Source: Chryseobacterium luteum (GTDB taxonomy: Bacteria > Bacteroidota > Bacteroidia > Flavobacteriales > Weeksellaceae). From it: a DNA stretch of 64,000 nucleotides. The position numbers and the translations under genes were made by a program. The notes beneath the pieces were generated by a model. The model searched no databases. It saw nothing but the letters and a program-made list of their open reading frames with translations, and was not told where the DNA came from. This document shows, in pieces, positions 35,734 through 44,141 of the stretch; the first letter of the stretch is position 1; every line of letters starts with the position of its first letter. Where the stretch lies: contig NZ_JPRO01000024.1 in NCBI RefSeq assembly GCF_000737785.1, positions 1-64,000 of the forward strand, given 5' to 3'.

Positions 35734-35780
35734 TGTATTTTCTGTAGGATCGATTTCCCAGATTGAAACATAAATGAAGG

Positions 35781-36158
35781 CTAATCAATTGGCTCCCACA
35801 GTTGAATCTTGTTTCCTTCAAGATCCAGGATATGCAGGAATTTTCCGTAATCATAGGTTTCAATAGTGTCCAGAATCGTAACGTTTTCCTTTTTCAATTC
35901 CTCTGCCAGCGCTTCCAGATTTTCCACTCTGTAATTGATCATAAAATCTTTTGCAGAAGGTTCAAAATAGTTTGTGGTTTCCGAAAAAGGAGCCCACTGG
36001 GTAATTCCTTTTTTGGTCGTATCTTCACTGTCACGCCATTCAAAACTGGTTCCGTAAGGGCTTGTTTCAAGGCCGAGATGAGTTTTGTACCAATCGTTCA
36101 TAGCGTCCGGATCTTTTGATTTGAAAAGGATACCTCCGATTCCTGTTACTTTTTTCAT
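35781..36158 (-). CDS. VOC/glyoxalase-like domain protein
   Basis: 125 residues with one vicinal-oxygen-chelate unit of two beta-alpha-beta-beta-beta modules: GIGGILFKSKDPDAMNDWYKTHLG at the front (written over residues 5-28) and LHILDLEGNKIQLWEP at the end, where the conserved Glu metal ligand sits. The first-strand His of glyoxalase I is not present (KVTGIGGI), so it may be a binding protein or an enzyme of another VOC subfamily. Single gene with its own terminator. Confidence 0.85.
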   Translation of the reverse strand: MKKVTGIGGILFKSKDPDAMNDWYKTHLGLETSPYGTSFEWRDSEDTTKKGITQWAPFSETTNYFEPSAKDFMINYRVENLEALAEELKKENVTILDTIETYDYGKFLHILDLEGNKIQLWEPID

Positions 36159-36352
36159 GTCTGTTTTTTAATCGTTAAAATGTTGAGTCTGGCCGGAAAG
36201 CTCATTGATGCTTTCCATGATTTCAAATATATGCAAAACTTTTTACCGGAATATTCTTTTGATTTAAAATGGATAAGGTGCTTACTCGCTGACTGAATAG
36301 CAAAAACAAAATGTCTCAGAAAAAGAAACAAAAAATAATAGAGGGAATTTCT

Positions 36353-36360
36353 TACATTTG
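36353..36360 (+). promoter_or_regulatory. Likely -7 promoter element of the lipoprotein gene
   Basis: TACATTTG fits TAnnTTTG and ends 20 bases before the ATG at 36381. No clear -33 TTTG lies at the right distance, so it may depend on an activator. Confidence 0.45.
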
Positions 36361-36380
36361 AGTTTTAACCTATCAGTCCT

Positions 36381-37148
36381 ATGAGAAATATAAACCGTAT
36401 ACTGAATTTGAAATGGTTGTTTTTCCTTCCCCTTCTTATGATTACCGGATGTTCAAAAGAAGAAAAAAAGCAGGAACCCACTGAAAAGAGTACCACGAAT
36501 GTTACCTCAGTCACCGGATCTGAAAAGACCGAACCGGAAGTTGAAACTAAAAAAAAACCTTCTGACTTTATCCCGGAAAGCTATAAAATTTTCAGCCAAT
36601 CTTCCGGAGATTTGAATAAGGATGGGGTAGAGGACTGTATTCTTATCATCAAAAAAGTAGATCCCGGTAATATCATCACCGATGAATCCCGTGGAAAACT
36701 GGACCGTAACCGCCGTGGCCTGATCATTCTCTTTAAGAAAAATGACGGGTATGAGCTGGCCTCCAAAAACTACAGATGCTTCTCCTCAGAAAACGAAGAG
36801 GGCGGTGCTTACTATGCCCCCGAGCTGGAGGTTTATGCTGAAAAGGAAAAGTTATACATACATTATGCCCATGGCAGATATGGCTACTGGATCTACACCT
36901 TCAGATATGGAAAATCGGATTTTGAACTTATTGGTTATGATGACAGTTCCAATACCGGCCCGAGGGTGAACAGTACAACCAGCATTAATTTTTTAACCCG
37001 AAAACAGCTGGATAGAACAAACGTCAATGAAGATGCAGAAAGTGGTGACGAAGTATTTAAAGATACCTGGAAAAAATTAAAAACAACAAAGCTGATGACT
37101 CTTTCAGAGATCAAAGACTTTGATGAGCTGGAAGTCTCCAATTTTTAG
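36381..37148 (+). CDS. Putative lipoprotein with a calcium-loop-like motif
   Basis: 255 residues. The signal peptide ends in the lipobox LMITGC (Cys24), followed by a low-complexity Lys/Glu/Thr linker (about 25-60). The folded part contains SSGDLNKDGVEDCILIIKK, similar to FG-GAP or EF-hand-like calcium loops, then YAPELEVYAEKEKLYIHYAHGRYGYWIYTFRY (split here as residues about 150-181) and a helical end. Similar bacterial lipoproteins with this layout exist without known function. The gene converges on the TetX-like gene, with 37 bases between the stops. Confidence 0.75.
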   Translation: MRNINRILNLKWLFFLPLLMITGCSKEEKKQEPTEKSTTNVTSVTGSEKTEPEVETKKKPSDFIPESYKIFSQSSGDLNKDGVEDCILIIKKVDPGNIITDESRGKLDRNRRGLIILFKKNDGYELASKNYRCFSSENEEGGAYYAPELEVYAEKEKLYIHYAHGRYGYWIYTFRYGKSDFELIGYDDSSNTGPRVNSTTSINFLTRKQLDRTNVNEDAESGDEVFKDTWKKLKTTKLMTLSEIKDFDELEVSNF

Positions 37149-37185
37149 AAATGCCCGGAAAAAAGGATTTATTTTTTATTTGATT

Positions 37186-38346
37186 TTAATGGCTGGTGAA
37201 AAATTCCAGCATGTTATCCAGTGCCTTTTCGGAATGCATCTTGTCACCGTTTTCCAGGGATTCTTTTGTGGCTTCAGCAGCTCTTTTGCGCATCTGAATT
37301 TCATAGTGGCTGATGGCTTCCTTCAGAGTAGTGAAGCGGTCCGATGTCAGACATTCACTCAGTTCCAAAGCGTCCAGCATTGCCATATTGGCTCCTTCTC
37401 CCGCAAACGGCGGCATGACATGGGCAGCATCGCCAAGCAGGATGAGATTGGGCTTCGTTTCCCATGACTGATCCAAAGGCATGGAATAAATAGGACGTGG
37501 AATGAAAGGCACGGAAGCATTTTCAAAAAGTTCGTACCAGATGCTGCCCCATTCAGCATATTCTTTTTTGAACCATTTCAGCATTTCTTTTTGATCAGAA
37601 AAATCAAGACCGCTTTCTGCTGCCCAGTTTTCATTAGCCCTGAAGCTGGCATAAAATCCAAGATCACCGTTTCCTTTCTGGCCCAAAAGCAGATTTTTAT
37701 TGTTTCCGAAAGCCATTATTTTACCGTCTTTTATCAGCGCTTTGATGTGGGGAGCCGTTTTCTCTGCATGATATACATTGCCTTCCAGCATTAAAATACC
37801 TGAATAAACCGGTTTCAGATCTGTAAGATAAGGCCGGATCCTGGAATTGGCCCCGTCAGCAGCAATCACAAGATCTGCATAAGCAGAAAGTCCATTTTTA
37901 AAATGCAGCAGCCAGCCTTCATTTTGGGCTTCCATTGAAATAAAATGACGGTCCCAAACAACCGTTTCAGGTTTTAAAGAATCCAGAAGCATATTTCTTA
38001 ACGGACCACGGTCTATTTCCGGGCGGAAATCTTCATTCCCGAAATCTTCATCACGTTTTGTTTCGTGGTCGGTGAATAGTATTTCTGCGTGTTCATTCAC
38101 GATCAGCATTTTATCTGCTCCGGGACGGTAATTCTTTTTAAATTCATCCAGAAGATCAGCATTTCTAAGAGCATCCATTCCGGATCCTTCGTGCATGTCA
38201 AGCGGAGAACCCTGAACCCGTGCATTTTTATTAAGATCTCTTTCATATACTTTTACCTGAGCATTTTTAAGCTGTAAAAGTCTTGCCAGCGTCAGTCCTC
38301 CAGGACCTCCGCCTACAATGGCGATTGATTTATTTTCTATTAACAT
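37186..38346 (-). CDS. TetX-like FAD-dependent monooxygenase
   Basis: 386 residues. FAD-binding GGGPGGLTLARLLQ at 12-25, VYERD at 33-37, DMHEGSG at 50-56, a VIAADGANSRIR strand and the second FAD motif ILLGDAAHVMPPFAGEGANM at about 304-323. The spacing and segments such as GDAAHxMPPFAGxG and the KNYEQQM-like SHYEIQM near the end resemble Tet(X), which inactivates tetracyclines by hydroxylation; overall identity by eye is moderate, so substrate is open. The AraC-type regulator gene lies 25 bases upstream on the same strand, suggesting an inducible two-gene operon. Chromosomal Tet(X)-like genes are known in Flavobacteriia. Confidence 0.88.
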   Translation of the reverse strand: MLIENKSIAIVGGGPGGLTLARLLQLKNAQVKVYERDLNKNARVQGSPLDMHEGSGMDALRNADLLDEFKKNYRPGADKMLIVNEHAEILFTDHETKRDEDFGNEDFRPEIDRGPLRNMLLDSLKPETVVWDRHFISMEAQNEGWLLHFKNGLSAYADLVIAADGANSRIRPYLTDLKPVYSGILMLEGNVYHAEKTAPHIKALIKDGKIMAFGNNKNLLLGQKGNGDLGFYASFRANENWAAESGLDFSDQKEMLKWFKKEYAEWGSIWYELFENASVPFIPRPIYSMPLDQSWETKPNLILLGDAAHVMPPFAGEGANMAMLDALELSECLTSDRFTTLKEAISHYEIQMRKRAAEATKESLENGDKMHSEKALDNMLEFFTSH

Positions 38347-38371
38347 TTTAATTAATTTTACTGATGCAAAA

Positions 38372-39127
38372 TTATTTTTGTTTCAATACGGATAATAGTA
38401 TAAATCGGTCATTTTTGTTTTTGGATAGCTCCTTTGGGGCTACCCCTGAAAATTTTTTGATTTCTTTGATGAAATGCGTCTGATCTGCAAAATTGAGTTC
38501 CGGAAACAGCTTGCCTTCCGCAATATGTCCTAAAGAAGCCCTGAAGCGCAGAATATTGCAATAGGCTTTTAAAGAAAGTCCGAACTGCTGATTGAAATAG
38601 CGGTTGATCTGCCTGCTGCTCCAGCCTGTTTTTTCTGACAGCTCTTTCACGCTCATTTCGCCATTTGAGGAGTAGATGAGGTCGAAAAGTTTACGTTTCC
38701 TTTCATCAACAGATCCTGGTAACAATTTTGTTATTTTTTCCGTTACCTTTTCAGTAAATATCTCAAGATTTTTAAGGTCATGATCAGTCAGATCCCAAAA
38801 GTCGTCAGCAAGATTCTTTCCGCTGTTGAGCAGATCTGCGATGGAAGTATGGAGGATATATTCAACGGCAAGGGGCCGAAAACTGACTGCAAAAGCGATG
38901 GTTTCAGGCGGAATACTTCTCTGTTCCGGTTCTGTCTCCAATCCGATAAGAAAAACCTGGAAGGGGCCGGATCCGGATCTCATAAAAAATAAATCCACCC
39001 TTCCGTCAGGCAGAATAACAGCTTCTTTTGCTTCATCTGCCGGATTATGAAACATGCCGATGTTTTCTACGAAGCTGTCCAATGATTGATCTGGCTTGAT
39101 AAATTTACAGTAGAAGTCGTTGTCCAT
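38372..39127 (-). CDS. AraC-family transcriptional regulator
   Basis: 251 residues. The C-terminal double helix-turn-helix (about 155-245) reads MSVKELSEKTGWSSRQINRYFNQQFGLSLKAY in the first part (residues 159-190) and includes LGHIAEGKLFPELNFADQTHFIKEIKKFSG in the second. The N-terminal part (DUF6597-like beta region, VILPDGRVDLFF) would bind an effector. It lies directly upstream of the TetX-like monooxygenase on the same strand and probably controls it. No palindromic operator is obvious upstream of 39127. Confidence 0.92.
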   Translation of the reverse strand: MDNDFYCKFIKPDQSLDSFVENIGMFHNPADEAKEAVILPDGRVDLFFMRSGSGPFQVFLIGLETEPEQRSIPPETIAFAVSFRPLAVEYILHTSIADLLNSGKNLADDFWDLTDHDLKNLEIFTEKVTEKITKLLPGSVDERKRKLFDLIYSSNGEMSVKELSEKTGWSSRQINRYFNQQFGLSLKAYCNILRFRASLGHIAEGKLFPELNFADQTHFIKEIKKFSGVAPKELSKNKNDRFILLSVLKQK

Positions 39128-39362
39128 AGAAATGTACTTTTGCTATGATTTTATTTGAAAAAATTAAATTACAAAAATTGAAATTAAGTGATCCATTTTA
39201 ATTTAATCTTATGTAACCTTTACCATGTGAATAATTTGGATTTAAAATGGTGAAAAAATATCCAAATAACGAATGATTTATTATCAATCACAATTATGAA
39301 ATTCCGGTCGGATGATCCCTGTAAAAGTATTATATTGGTCAATTAATAATCAGCAAAATCTC

Positions 39363-39725
39363 ATGAGCTATACTATCCAGTTATTCAGCATTAAAACAAA
39401 AGAAAAGCAGCAGTCGGCCGATGATGACAGCTTTTTTGACCGCGAAGAAAATCTTGTTCCATTAACGGAGGAGCAGATTACGGGATTAAAAGAGCGTCTT
39501 TCAAAGTATGAATACGAGCTGGTAAGAGAAGATGATGCCGGACTTCATTTCAGTCATCCCGATGAAGATTTTGGCACAGCCTTACTTACCGGAAAGGGAC
39601 TGTATTTCAATGCAGGGCTGAGTGAAAGCTCTGTTTTTGAAGTGGGAATGACCGCTTCCGAATTCACCGATACCAGAGAGTTTGCAAAATATGATCCGCA
39701 AAACGACGGCTGGGAAGAATTTTAG
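39363..39725 (+). CDS. Unrecognised acidic protein
   Basis: 120 residues from ATG 39363; an in-frame ATG at 39312 would add 17 residues of unlikely sequence. Very acidic, no signal peptide. Visible features are LTEEQITGLKERLSKYEYELV (residues about 35-55), GLHFSHPDEDFGTALLT and a final Asp/Glu-rich tail ending WEEF. I do not recognise a named family, though it looks like small immunity-type or cytosolic proteins found widely in Bacteroidota. It is divergent from the AraC gene and convergent with the oxidoreductase gene. Confidence 0.6.
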   Translation: MSYTIQLFSIKTKEKQQSADDDSFFDREENLVPLTEEQITGLKERLSKYEYELVREDDAGLHFSHPDEDFGTALLTGKGLYFNAGLSESSVFEVGMTASEFTDTREFAKYDPQNDGWEEF

Positions 39726-39744
39726 CCTTAAGTAAAAGATATAT

Positions 39745-40608
39745 TTACTGCAGTTTTTTAAAATACTGTAACGTTTCTATTACCCCTTCAGGTTTTTCAT
39801 TTTCAAAAATACCGGACTTTGAAACTCTTTCAAATGTTGTAGCGGTTCCGCAAGCGATGATATTAGGGAGATTTTCACTTTTCAGCATTTCGGACAGGCC
39901 TTTCATTTCATCGATTCGTCTCAGAATATGCTGTGGATAGGTAGGAGTGGTTTTCGCAAGGTCCTGATAGGTGCCGGGAAGAAACTCCTCAAGGCTTTCA
40001 TTCAGTTCATCCAGGATTCCGAAATGAGCAGCTGCGGTCATGGTTTCAAAAAATAAAGCATTCATTCCTTTATTCACCATAGAAAATAACAGTTTGTAAG
40101 CCGATGCAGCCTCTGTTTTTTCACCGGCATCTTTTATTTTAAAAACGGAAGCCAGCAGATTAATAAACAGATGTCTGTAAATACCGCTCACCACAATAAC
40201 AGCATGATCAGGAACATCTCCGGAGGCTCCCATCACCGCTCCGTTGACGAACGGGCTATTTATGGATGAAAATAGTTTCTCAATAGTGGAGGCAAGGGCA
40301 GGAGTATTGGAATTTAAATCTACATACAGAGGTCGGTTTGACGTTTTTTTCAGACAGGAAATAATACTTTCCGCCATTTTAAGGCTGCCTTCCGGGCTGG
40401 TAAGAGAAAGGATAACATCGGCCTGCTCAACCGTGTCCTGGAGCGCGCGGGTATCAATAATTCCCGAATCTTTTATATTCCGTAATGTCCGCTCCGATCT
40501 TCCTTCTCCTGCAGTGATCACTTTAAAATCATGGTTTATAAGGGCTTTTGCTATTTGGGTTCCCATATCTCCCGGGAACAGAACGGCAATGACGGGCTGA
40601 GTTTTCAA
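39745..40608 (-). CDS. NAD(P)-dependent 6-phosphogluconate-dehydrogenase-like oxidoreductase (DUF1932)
   Basis: 287 residues. The N-terminal Rossmann domain begins IAVLFPGDMGTQIAKALI and continues with VILSLTSPE and YVDLNSNTPA. The C-terminal helical domain matches DUF1932: EAASAYKLLFSMVNKGMNALFFE contains the conserved Lys helix, and TTPTYPQHILRRIDEM follows. Such enzymes act on beta-hydroxy acids, with the substrate unknown here. No ATG exists at the front; TTG at 40608 is the best start because the first strand begins 6 residues later. Convergent with the acidic-protein gene by 19 bases. Confidence 0.85.
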   Translation of the reverse strand: MKTQPVIAVLFPGDMGTQIAKALINHDFKVITAGEGRSERTLRNIKDSGIIDTRALQDTVEQADVILSLTSPEGSLKMAESIISCLKKTSNRPLYVDLNSNTPALASTIEKLFSSINSPFVNGAVMGASGDVPDHAVIVVSGIYRHLFINLLASVFKIKDAGEKTEAASAYKLLFSMVNKGMNALFFETMTAAAHFGILDELNESLEEFLPGTYQDLAKTTPTYPQHILRRIDEMKGLSEMLKSENLPNIIACGTATTFERVSKSGIFENEKPEGVIETLQYFKKLQ

Positions 40609-40774
40609 TACAGATAATTTTTGAAATGATGAATAATTTGAAAATACAAATCTCTTTAATTTTTTTAAGTTATTGCAAACATTGTGTCGATGCGGGTTAT
40701 TGATGAAACCGATTAATAAAGGAACTATTCCGGATTTTGCTTAATTTTGAATTCTTACTGAAGTGTTTACTATA

Positions 40775-41356
40775 ATGAATAAGTCCCCGATTAATAATTA
40801 TTTCCATTCTTTATTTGACATCAAAGAAGAAGTGGTTGAAAAAATCACAGAGACATTCAGTCACTTTGACCTAAAGGCAAATGAGGTTTTGCTGAATAAA
40901 GATGAGGTTAGTACCAAGACGTTTTTCCTGGAAAAAGGGTATGTACGCTCTTTTATTCTGAATGAGGACAATGAAGAGATCACCACCAATATTTATGCAG
41001 CGCCCTGCTTTGTCAATGACTTTCTATCCTTCTTCAGACAGCAGCCTGCAAAGGAAACCTACCAGACCATTACCGCCTGTTCTTTTTGGGAAACCGGGTT
41101 AGAAAATGTACAGCATAACTTTCATAATATCCCGGAATTCAGAGAATTCAGCAGGCTTCTTTTTGTCCTTAATTATTACAGCATTCATGACAGACTGATA
41201 GAAATGGCCAGCCAGAAGGCTTCTACACGGTATTTTAACCTGATGAAAAAAGATCCTGATATTTTCCGGTTCGTTCCTCTAAAGATCATTGCGTCTTACC
41301 TGGGAATTAAAGACAGTTCATTGAGCCGCATCAGGAGAGGAATCAATAAAATATAA
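40775..41356 (+). CDS. Crp/Fnr-family regulator
   Basis: 193 residues from ATG 40775. A cyclic-nucleotide-binding-like beta roll spans about 25-115 (LLNKDEVSTKTFFLEKGYVRSF covers residues 37-58). A helical link and a C-terminal helix-turn-helix follow (FVPLKIIASYLGIKDSSLSRIRRGI at about 167-191). It lacks the full Fnr-type wing and the Cys residues of Fnr. The -7-like TAATTTTG at 40742-40749 may be its promoter. The next gene, a PanE-like reductase, lies 63 bases downstream and is a candidate target or operon partner. Confidence 0.85.
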   Translation: MNKSPINNYFHSLFDIKEEVVEKITETFSHFDLKANEVLLNKDEVSTKTFFLEKGYVRSFILNEDNEEITTNIYAAPCFVNDFLSFFRQQPAKETYQTITACSFWETGLENVQHNFHNIPEFREFSRLLFVLNYYSIHDRLIEMASQKASTRYFNLMKKDPDIFRFVPLKIIASYLGIKDSSLSRIRRGINKI

Positions 41357-41419
41357 TTTCTTTTCATTTGTCAAGTGGTATTTCAAAATTTGGGACTCAT
41401 CTTTGTTAAAAATAAATAG

Positions 41420-42355
41420 ATGAGCAAGAAACATATTGTGGTACTTGGACTTGGTGGAGTAGGCGGCTATTTCGGATTTAAAATAAACCGGGAAAATGAA
41501 ATCTCCAAAAAATATAAGATTAGTTTTGTGGCAAGAGGAGAAACCTATCAAAAGATAAAAGAAAACGGATTAGTTCTTCTCTCGCCCGAACATTCTGTAA
41601 ACCAAACCTTTCCCGATGCTGTTGAACAGCATATCAGTGATGTGAAAAATCCGGATCTTGTCCTGATCTGTGTAAAAGAATACGATCTTGAAAATGTTTG
41701 CAGGCAGCTGAAGGAAATCATCAGCAAAGACACAGTATTACTTCCTATGATGAACGGAGCCGATATATATGAAAGAATAAGGAAAATAATTCCCGGGAAT
41801 ATCATTCTTCCGACCTGCATTTATGTTGCTTCCCACATCAAAGAGAAAGGGATGGTGGAGCATAAAGGAAAAGCCGGAAAGATGATTGTTGGAAGGGATC
41901 CTGAACATTTTTCTGCTGATGTGGACTGGATCGTGGATGTATTAAAAGAAAGTAAAATTGACTTCGATTTTAAAGATGATTCACTGGCAGATATCTGGAC
42001 GAAATATATTTTCATTGCCAGTTTCGGGCTGGTGACGGCTAAATATAATTCTTCCATCGGAGCAGTATGTACGGATGAAAACCAGAGAACAGAAGCTTCT
42101 GAAATCATGCAGGAAATTAAAAGGATTGCCGACAAAAAAAGAATTATTCTGGATGAAGACATTATTCAGAAAACATTTGAAAAAGCGGCTACATTTCCTT
42201 TTGAAACTCCAACATCTTTGCAGCTTGACATCAATTCCGGAAAAGAAAATAACGAACTCGAATTATTGGCAGGCGCCGTTCTAAATTTCGGGAAAGAAAT
42301 GGATATAGAAACTCCTTTTACCCGGAAGATTTATAGCGAGGTAAAAGCAATATAG
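41420..42355 (+). CDS. 2-dehydropantoate 2-reductase family protein (PanE/ApbA-like)
   Basis: 311 residues. The NADPH-binding motif GLGGVGGYFG starts at residue 9. Further marks are FVARGETYQKI, LICVKEYDLE, LLPMMNGADIYERI with the conserved Asn, and a C-terminal helical domain with LADIWTKYIFIASFGLVTA, where the catalytic Lys lies, and LELLAGAVLNFGKEMDIETPF. The family reduces ketopantoate to pantoate in coenzyme A synthesis, but Bacteroidota carry diverged paralogues, so the exact substrate is unsure. It lies 63 bases after the Crp-like gene. Confidence 0.88.
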   Translation: MSKKHIVVLGLGGVGGYFGFKINRENEISKKYKISFVARGETYQKIKENGLVLLSPEHSVNQTFPDAVEQHISDVKNPDLVLICVKEYDLENVCRQLKEIISKDTVLLPMMNGADIYERIRKIIPGNIILPTCIYVASHIKEKGMVEHKGKAGKMIVGRDPEHFSADVDWIVDVLKESKIDFDFKDDSLADIWTKYIFIASFGLVTAKYNSSIGAVCTDENQRTEASEIMQEIKRIADKKRIILDEDIIQKTFEKAATFPFETPTSLQLDINSGKENNELELLAGAVLNFGKEMDIETPFTRKIYSEVKAI

Positions 42356-42419
42356 ATTTTGGCTAAAGCCGGCGGAAAAATTTTACAGGCAGGGCGGGTT
42401 AAAACCCGCCTCTTTTGAT
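42353..42419 (+). repeat. Dispersed intergenic repeat with hairpin, copy 1
   Basis: The 18 bases TAGATTTTGGCTAAAGCC at 42353-42370 start at the stop codon itself and recur inverted at 45,648-45,665. Both copies also carry a GCGGG...CCCGC hairpin (here GGCGGGTTAAAACCCGCC, then TCTTTT). As both lie after gene ends, they may double as terminators. Confidence 0.7.
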
Positions 42420-42525
42420 TTTCATCCATGACTGGTAAAACTCTCGCGGACTTACTCATTATTCAAATCACAGTTTGTGATTATTGGTGTGAAAAATTGG
42501 TGTTATCCGTGTTTAAGCTAAGACT

Positions 42526-42873
42526 CTAGTGATGCAGGAACTCTTGCCGTTTGAATAAGGTTTCATCACTTTCACGATGCTCAGGATCATCTACGCAGCA
42601 ATCTACCGGGCAGACCGTTTTACACTGCGGTTCATCATGGAATCCCTTACATTCCGTACATTTTCCCGGTACAATATAATAAATGTCATCCGCATAAGCC
42701 TGTTGGTAGGCCTCCGCATTGGTTTCCGTACCATCCGGGAAAATTACCTTTCCCGAAAGTTTTGTTTTATCCTGCCACCGCCAGTCAGCAGCACCTTCAT
42801 AGATGGCTGAATTAGGACATTCAGGTTCGCAGGCTCCGCAGTTGATGCAGTCGTCGGTTATTGTAATAGCCAT
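42526..42873 (-). CDS. Two-cluster 4Fe-4S ferredoxin
   Basis: 115 residues. The first cluster motif is DDCINCGACEPECP at about residues 8-21, the second uses CTECKGFHDEPQCKTVCP at about 74-91, with an insertion between cysteines as in Fdx-like YfhL proteins. The ferredoxin carries electrons for reductive or Fe-S assembly reactions. Its own gene start follows a terminator for the upstream flavin reductase gene, so it probably has a separate promoter. The neighbourhood, with superoxide dismutase and a SufR-like regulator, points to oxidative and iron-sulphur stress. Confidence 0.93.
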   Translation of the reverse strand: MAITITDDCINCGACEPECPNSAIYEGAADWRWQDKTKLSGKVIFPDGTETNAEAYQQAYADDIYYIVPGKCTECKGFHDEPQCKTVCPVDCCVDDPEHRESDETLFKRQEFLHH

Positions 42874-42902
42874 AATAAATTCAGATTTTACAAAATTGCT
42901 TT

Positions 42903-42941
42903 AAAAAAAAGGATTTCCTTCACATTTAGTTTCGGAAATCC
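42903..42941 (-). terminator. Rho-independent terminator after the superoxide dismutase operon
   Basis: GGATTTCC (42911-42918) and GGAAATCC (42934-42941) form the stem; on the minus strand a run of T (42910-42903) follows. It lies between the flavin reductase gene and the ferredoxin gene. Confidence 0.75.
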
Positions 42942-43062
42942 CTCTGTCTAAACATAACTTAAATGAAAAAAACAATTGGCTGCAAGCATTGATCAGGTCA
43001 GTTCGTGGTTATTTCCGTCCGTACCTTTTACTTGATTCTAATTTCGTTCTTCTTGTTTGTTA

Positions 43063-43617
43063 TTATATTCTTTCTATCCTTTTTGTGGTAGCAATGCTGA
43101 TCAGTTTGTCAAATTTATCAGAATAGAGAGCTGATATATTTGTTGGATCCTCCTGATCAAATAATGCCGGCCTGACAATCGGTATGCTGAAAGGAAGAGG
43201 CCATGCCCGCAGAGATTTGGCAACTGCGTCCATCGTATTGATGCCCTGCATAGCCTGCAGACCATCTGCCCAGCAAACCAGCCCCACCGTTTTATCCGTA
43301 AGATAAGGCTGATAATGACTGGCTGTAACTTCAAGCCAGTCCAGGCAGTTTTTCATTACTCCCGGAATGCTCCCGTGATAAAGCGGGGCGAGCCAGAAAT
43401 GGACATCAGCTTCCAAAAACAGCTGTGTCATACGTTCTACAGCCAATGGTTTTTTAGTCAGTGATAAATCAAAAAGCGGAATTCCTGAATCTGCCAGTGT
43501 AAAAATCTCCGTCTGCAAACCTGATTTTTCCAGTCTTTCCAAGAAATATTGGGAAATCCGTCCGGAAGTGGATTCGGACCCTCTTTCCAGAGAGCCGTTA
43601 AATATAATTGCTTTCAT
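43063..43617 (-). CDS. NAD(P)H-dependent FMN reductase family protein
   Basis: 184 residues with a flavodoxin-like fold: KAIIFNGSLERGSESTSGRI contains the phosphate-binding loop, LFLEADVHFWLAPLYHGSIPGVMKNCLDWLE is the family signature region (about 68-98), and TVGLVCWADGLQAMQGI follows. Family members reduce FMN or quinones with NAD(P)H. The start ATG is 2 bases from the DUF2480 stop, so it is the third gene of the superoxide dismutase operon, and a terminator follows. It could supply reduced flavin or detoxify quinones under oxidative stress. Confidence 0.88.
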   Translation of the reverse strand: MKAIIFNGSLERGSESTSGRISQYFLERLEKSGLQTEIFTLADSGIPLFDLSLTKKPLAVERMTQLFLEADVHFWLAPLYHGSIPGVMKNCLDWLEVTASHYQPYLTDKTVGLVCWADGLQAMQGINTMDAVAKSLRAWPLPFSIPIVRPALFDQEDPTNISALYSDKFDKLISIATTKRIERI

Positions 43618-43619
43618 TG

Positions 43620-44120
43620 TTAATTTTTAAAAATTACTTTCGGCAGGCCTATTTCACCATACATCAGGGTTTTGACAAAAGGTTTCAGAAGTCCGGCTGC
43701 TAATAAATACAGGGAAGGATCATAATCTGTCCCTGCCCGTACCACAACTTTCTGATTTCTGTAGGATTTCAGGTCGGCATACATAAGGCGGCGTTTCCAG
43801 AGGTCCAGCAGGATGGTTTCTGCATTGTTTAAATCTGCATAAACAGTATACGGAGACAATTTTTCCATTAACATCATCAGTGCCCACGGGGGAATAATGG
43901 CATCCGTAGAACAAACGATCGCTACAGCTTTTTCGTTGTATACAGAAAAATCTACAGCAGTAATTGACTCTTTAAATTCCTTCTCCTTTACGATCATTCC
44001 CATGAAAAGATGGTCTTTGATATCCAGCTCCACAATTTCTACCGTCGGTTTATATTTTAAAAGATCAAAGGCAATGATTCCGGAAGTTTCTGCTTTGTTG
44101 ATAAGAATTTTCTGATCCAT
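43620..44120 (-). CDS. DUF2480-family protein
   Basis: 166 residues. Recognisable DUF2480 segments are IIAFDLLKYKPTVEIVELDIKDHLF (about 16-40), IVCSTDAIIPPWALMMLM (about 89-106), VYADLNNAETILLDLW and a final CxxAD-like GEIGLPKVIFK. The family is almost restricted to Bacteroidota, with no proven function. It lies between superoxide dismutase (21 bases upstream) and the flavin reductase (2 bases downstream), so it belongs to the same transcript and is probably linked to oxidative-stress or Fe-S metabolism. Confidence 0.85.
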   Translation of the reverse strand: MDQKILINKAETSGIIAFDLLKYKPTVEIVELDIKDHLFMGMIVKEKEFKESITAVDFSVYNEKAVAIVCSTDAIIPPWALMMLMEKLSPYTVYADLNNAETILLDLWKRRLMYADLKSYRNQKVVVRAGTDYDPSLYLLAAGLLKPFVKTLMYGEIGLPKVIFKN

Positions 44121-44141
44121 AATTAACCTGTTAGACGTGTT

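Larger units (their letters stand above)
35366..35780. other. Intergenic gap with repeats and a terminator
   Basis: About 415 bases without genes. It holds copy 2 of the 39-base dispersed repeat, a second repeat-like region (35,518-35,650) in which GGCGCAAAGATTTT and CTTTGCGCCTTTGCGATTTT face each other as an imperfect inverted repeat, and a bidirectional terminator at 35,710. Confidence 0.6.
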
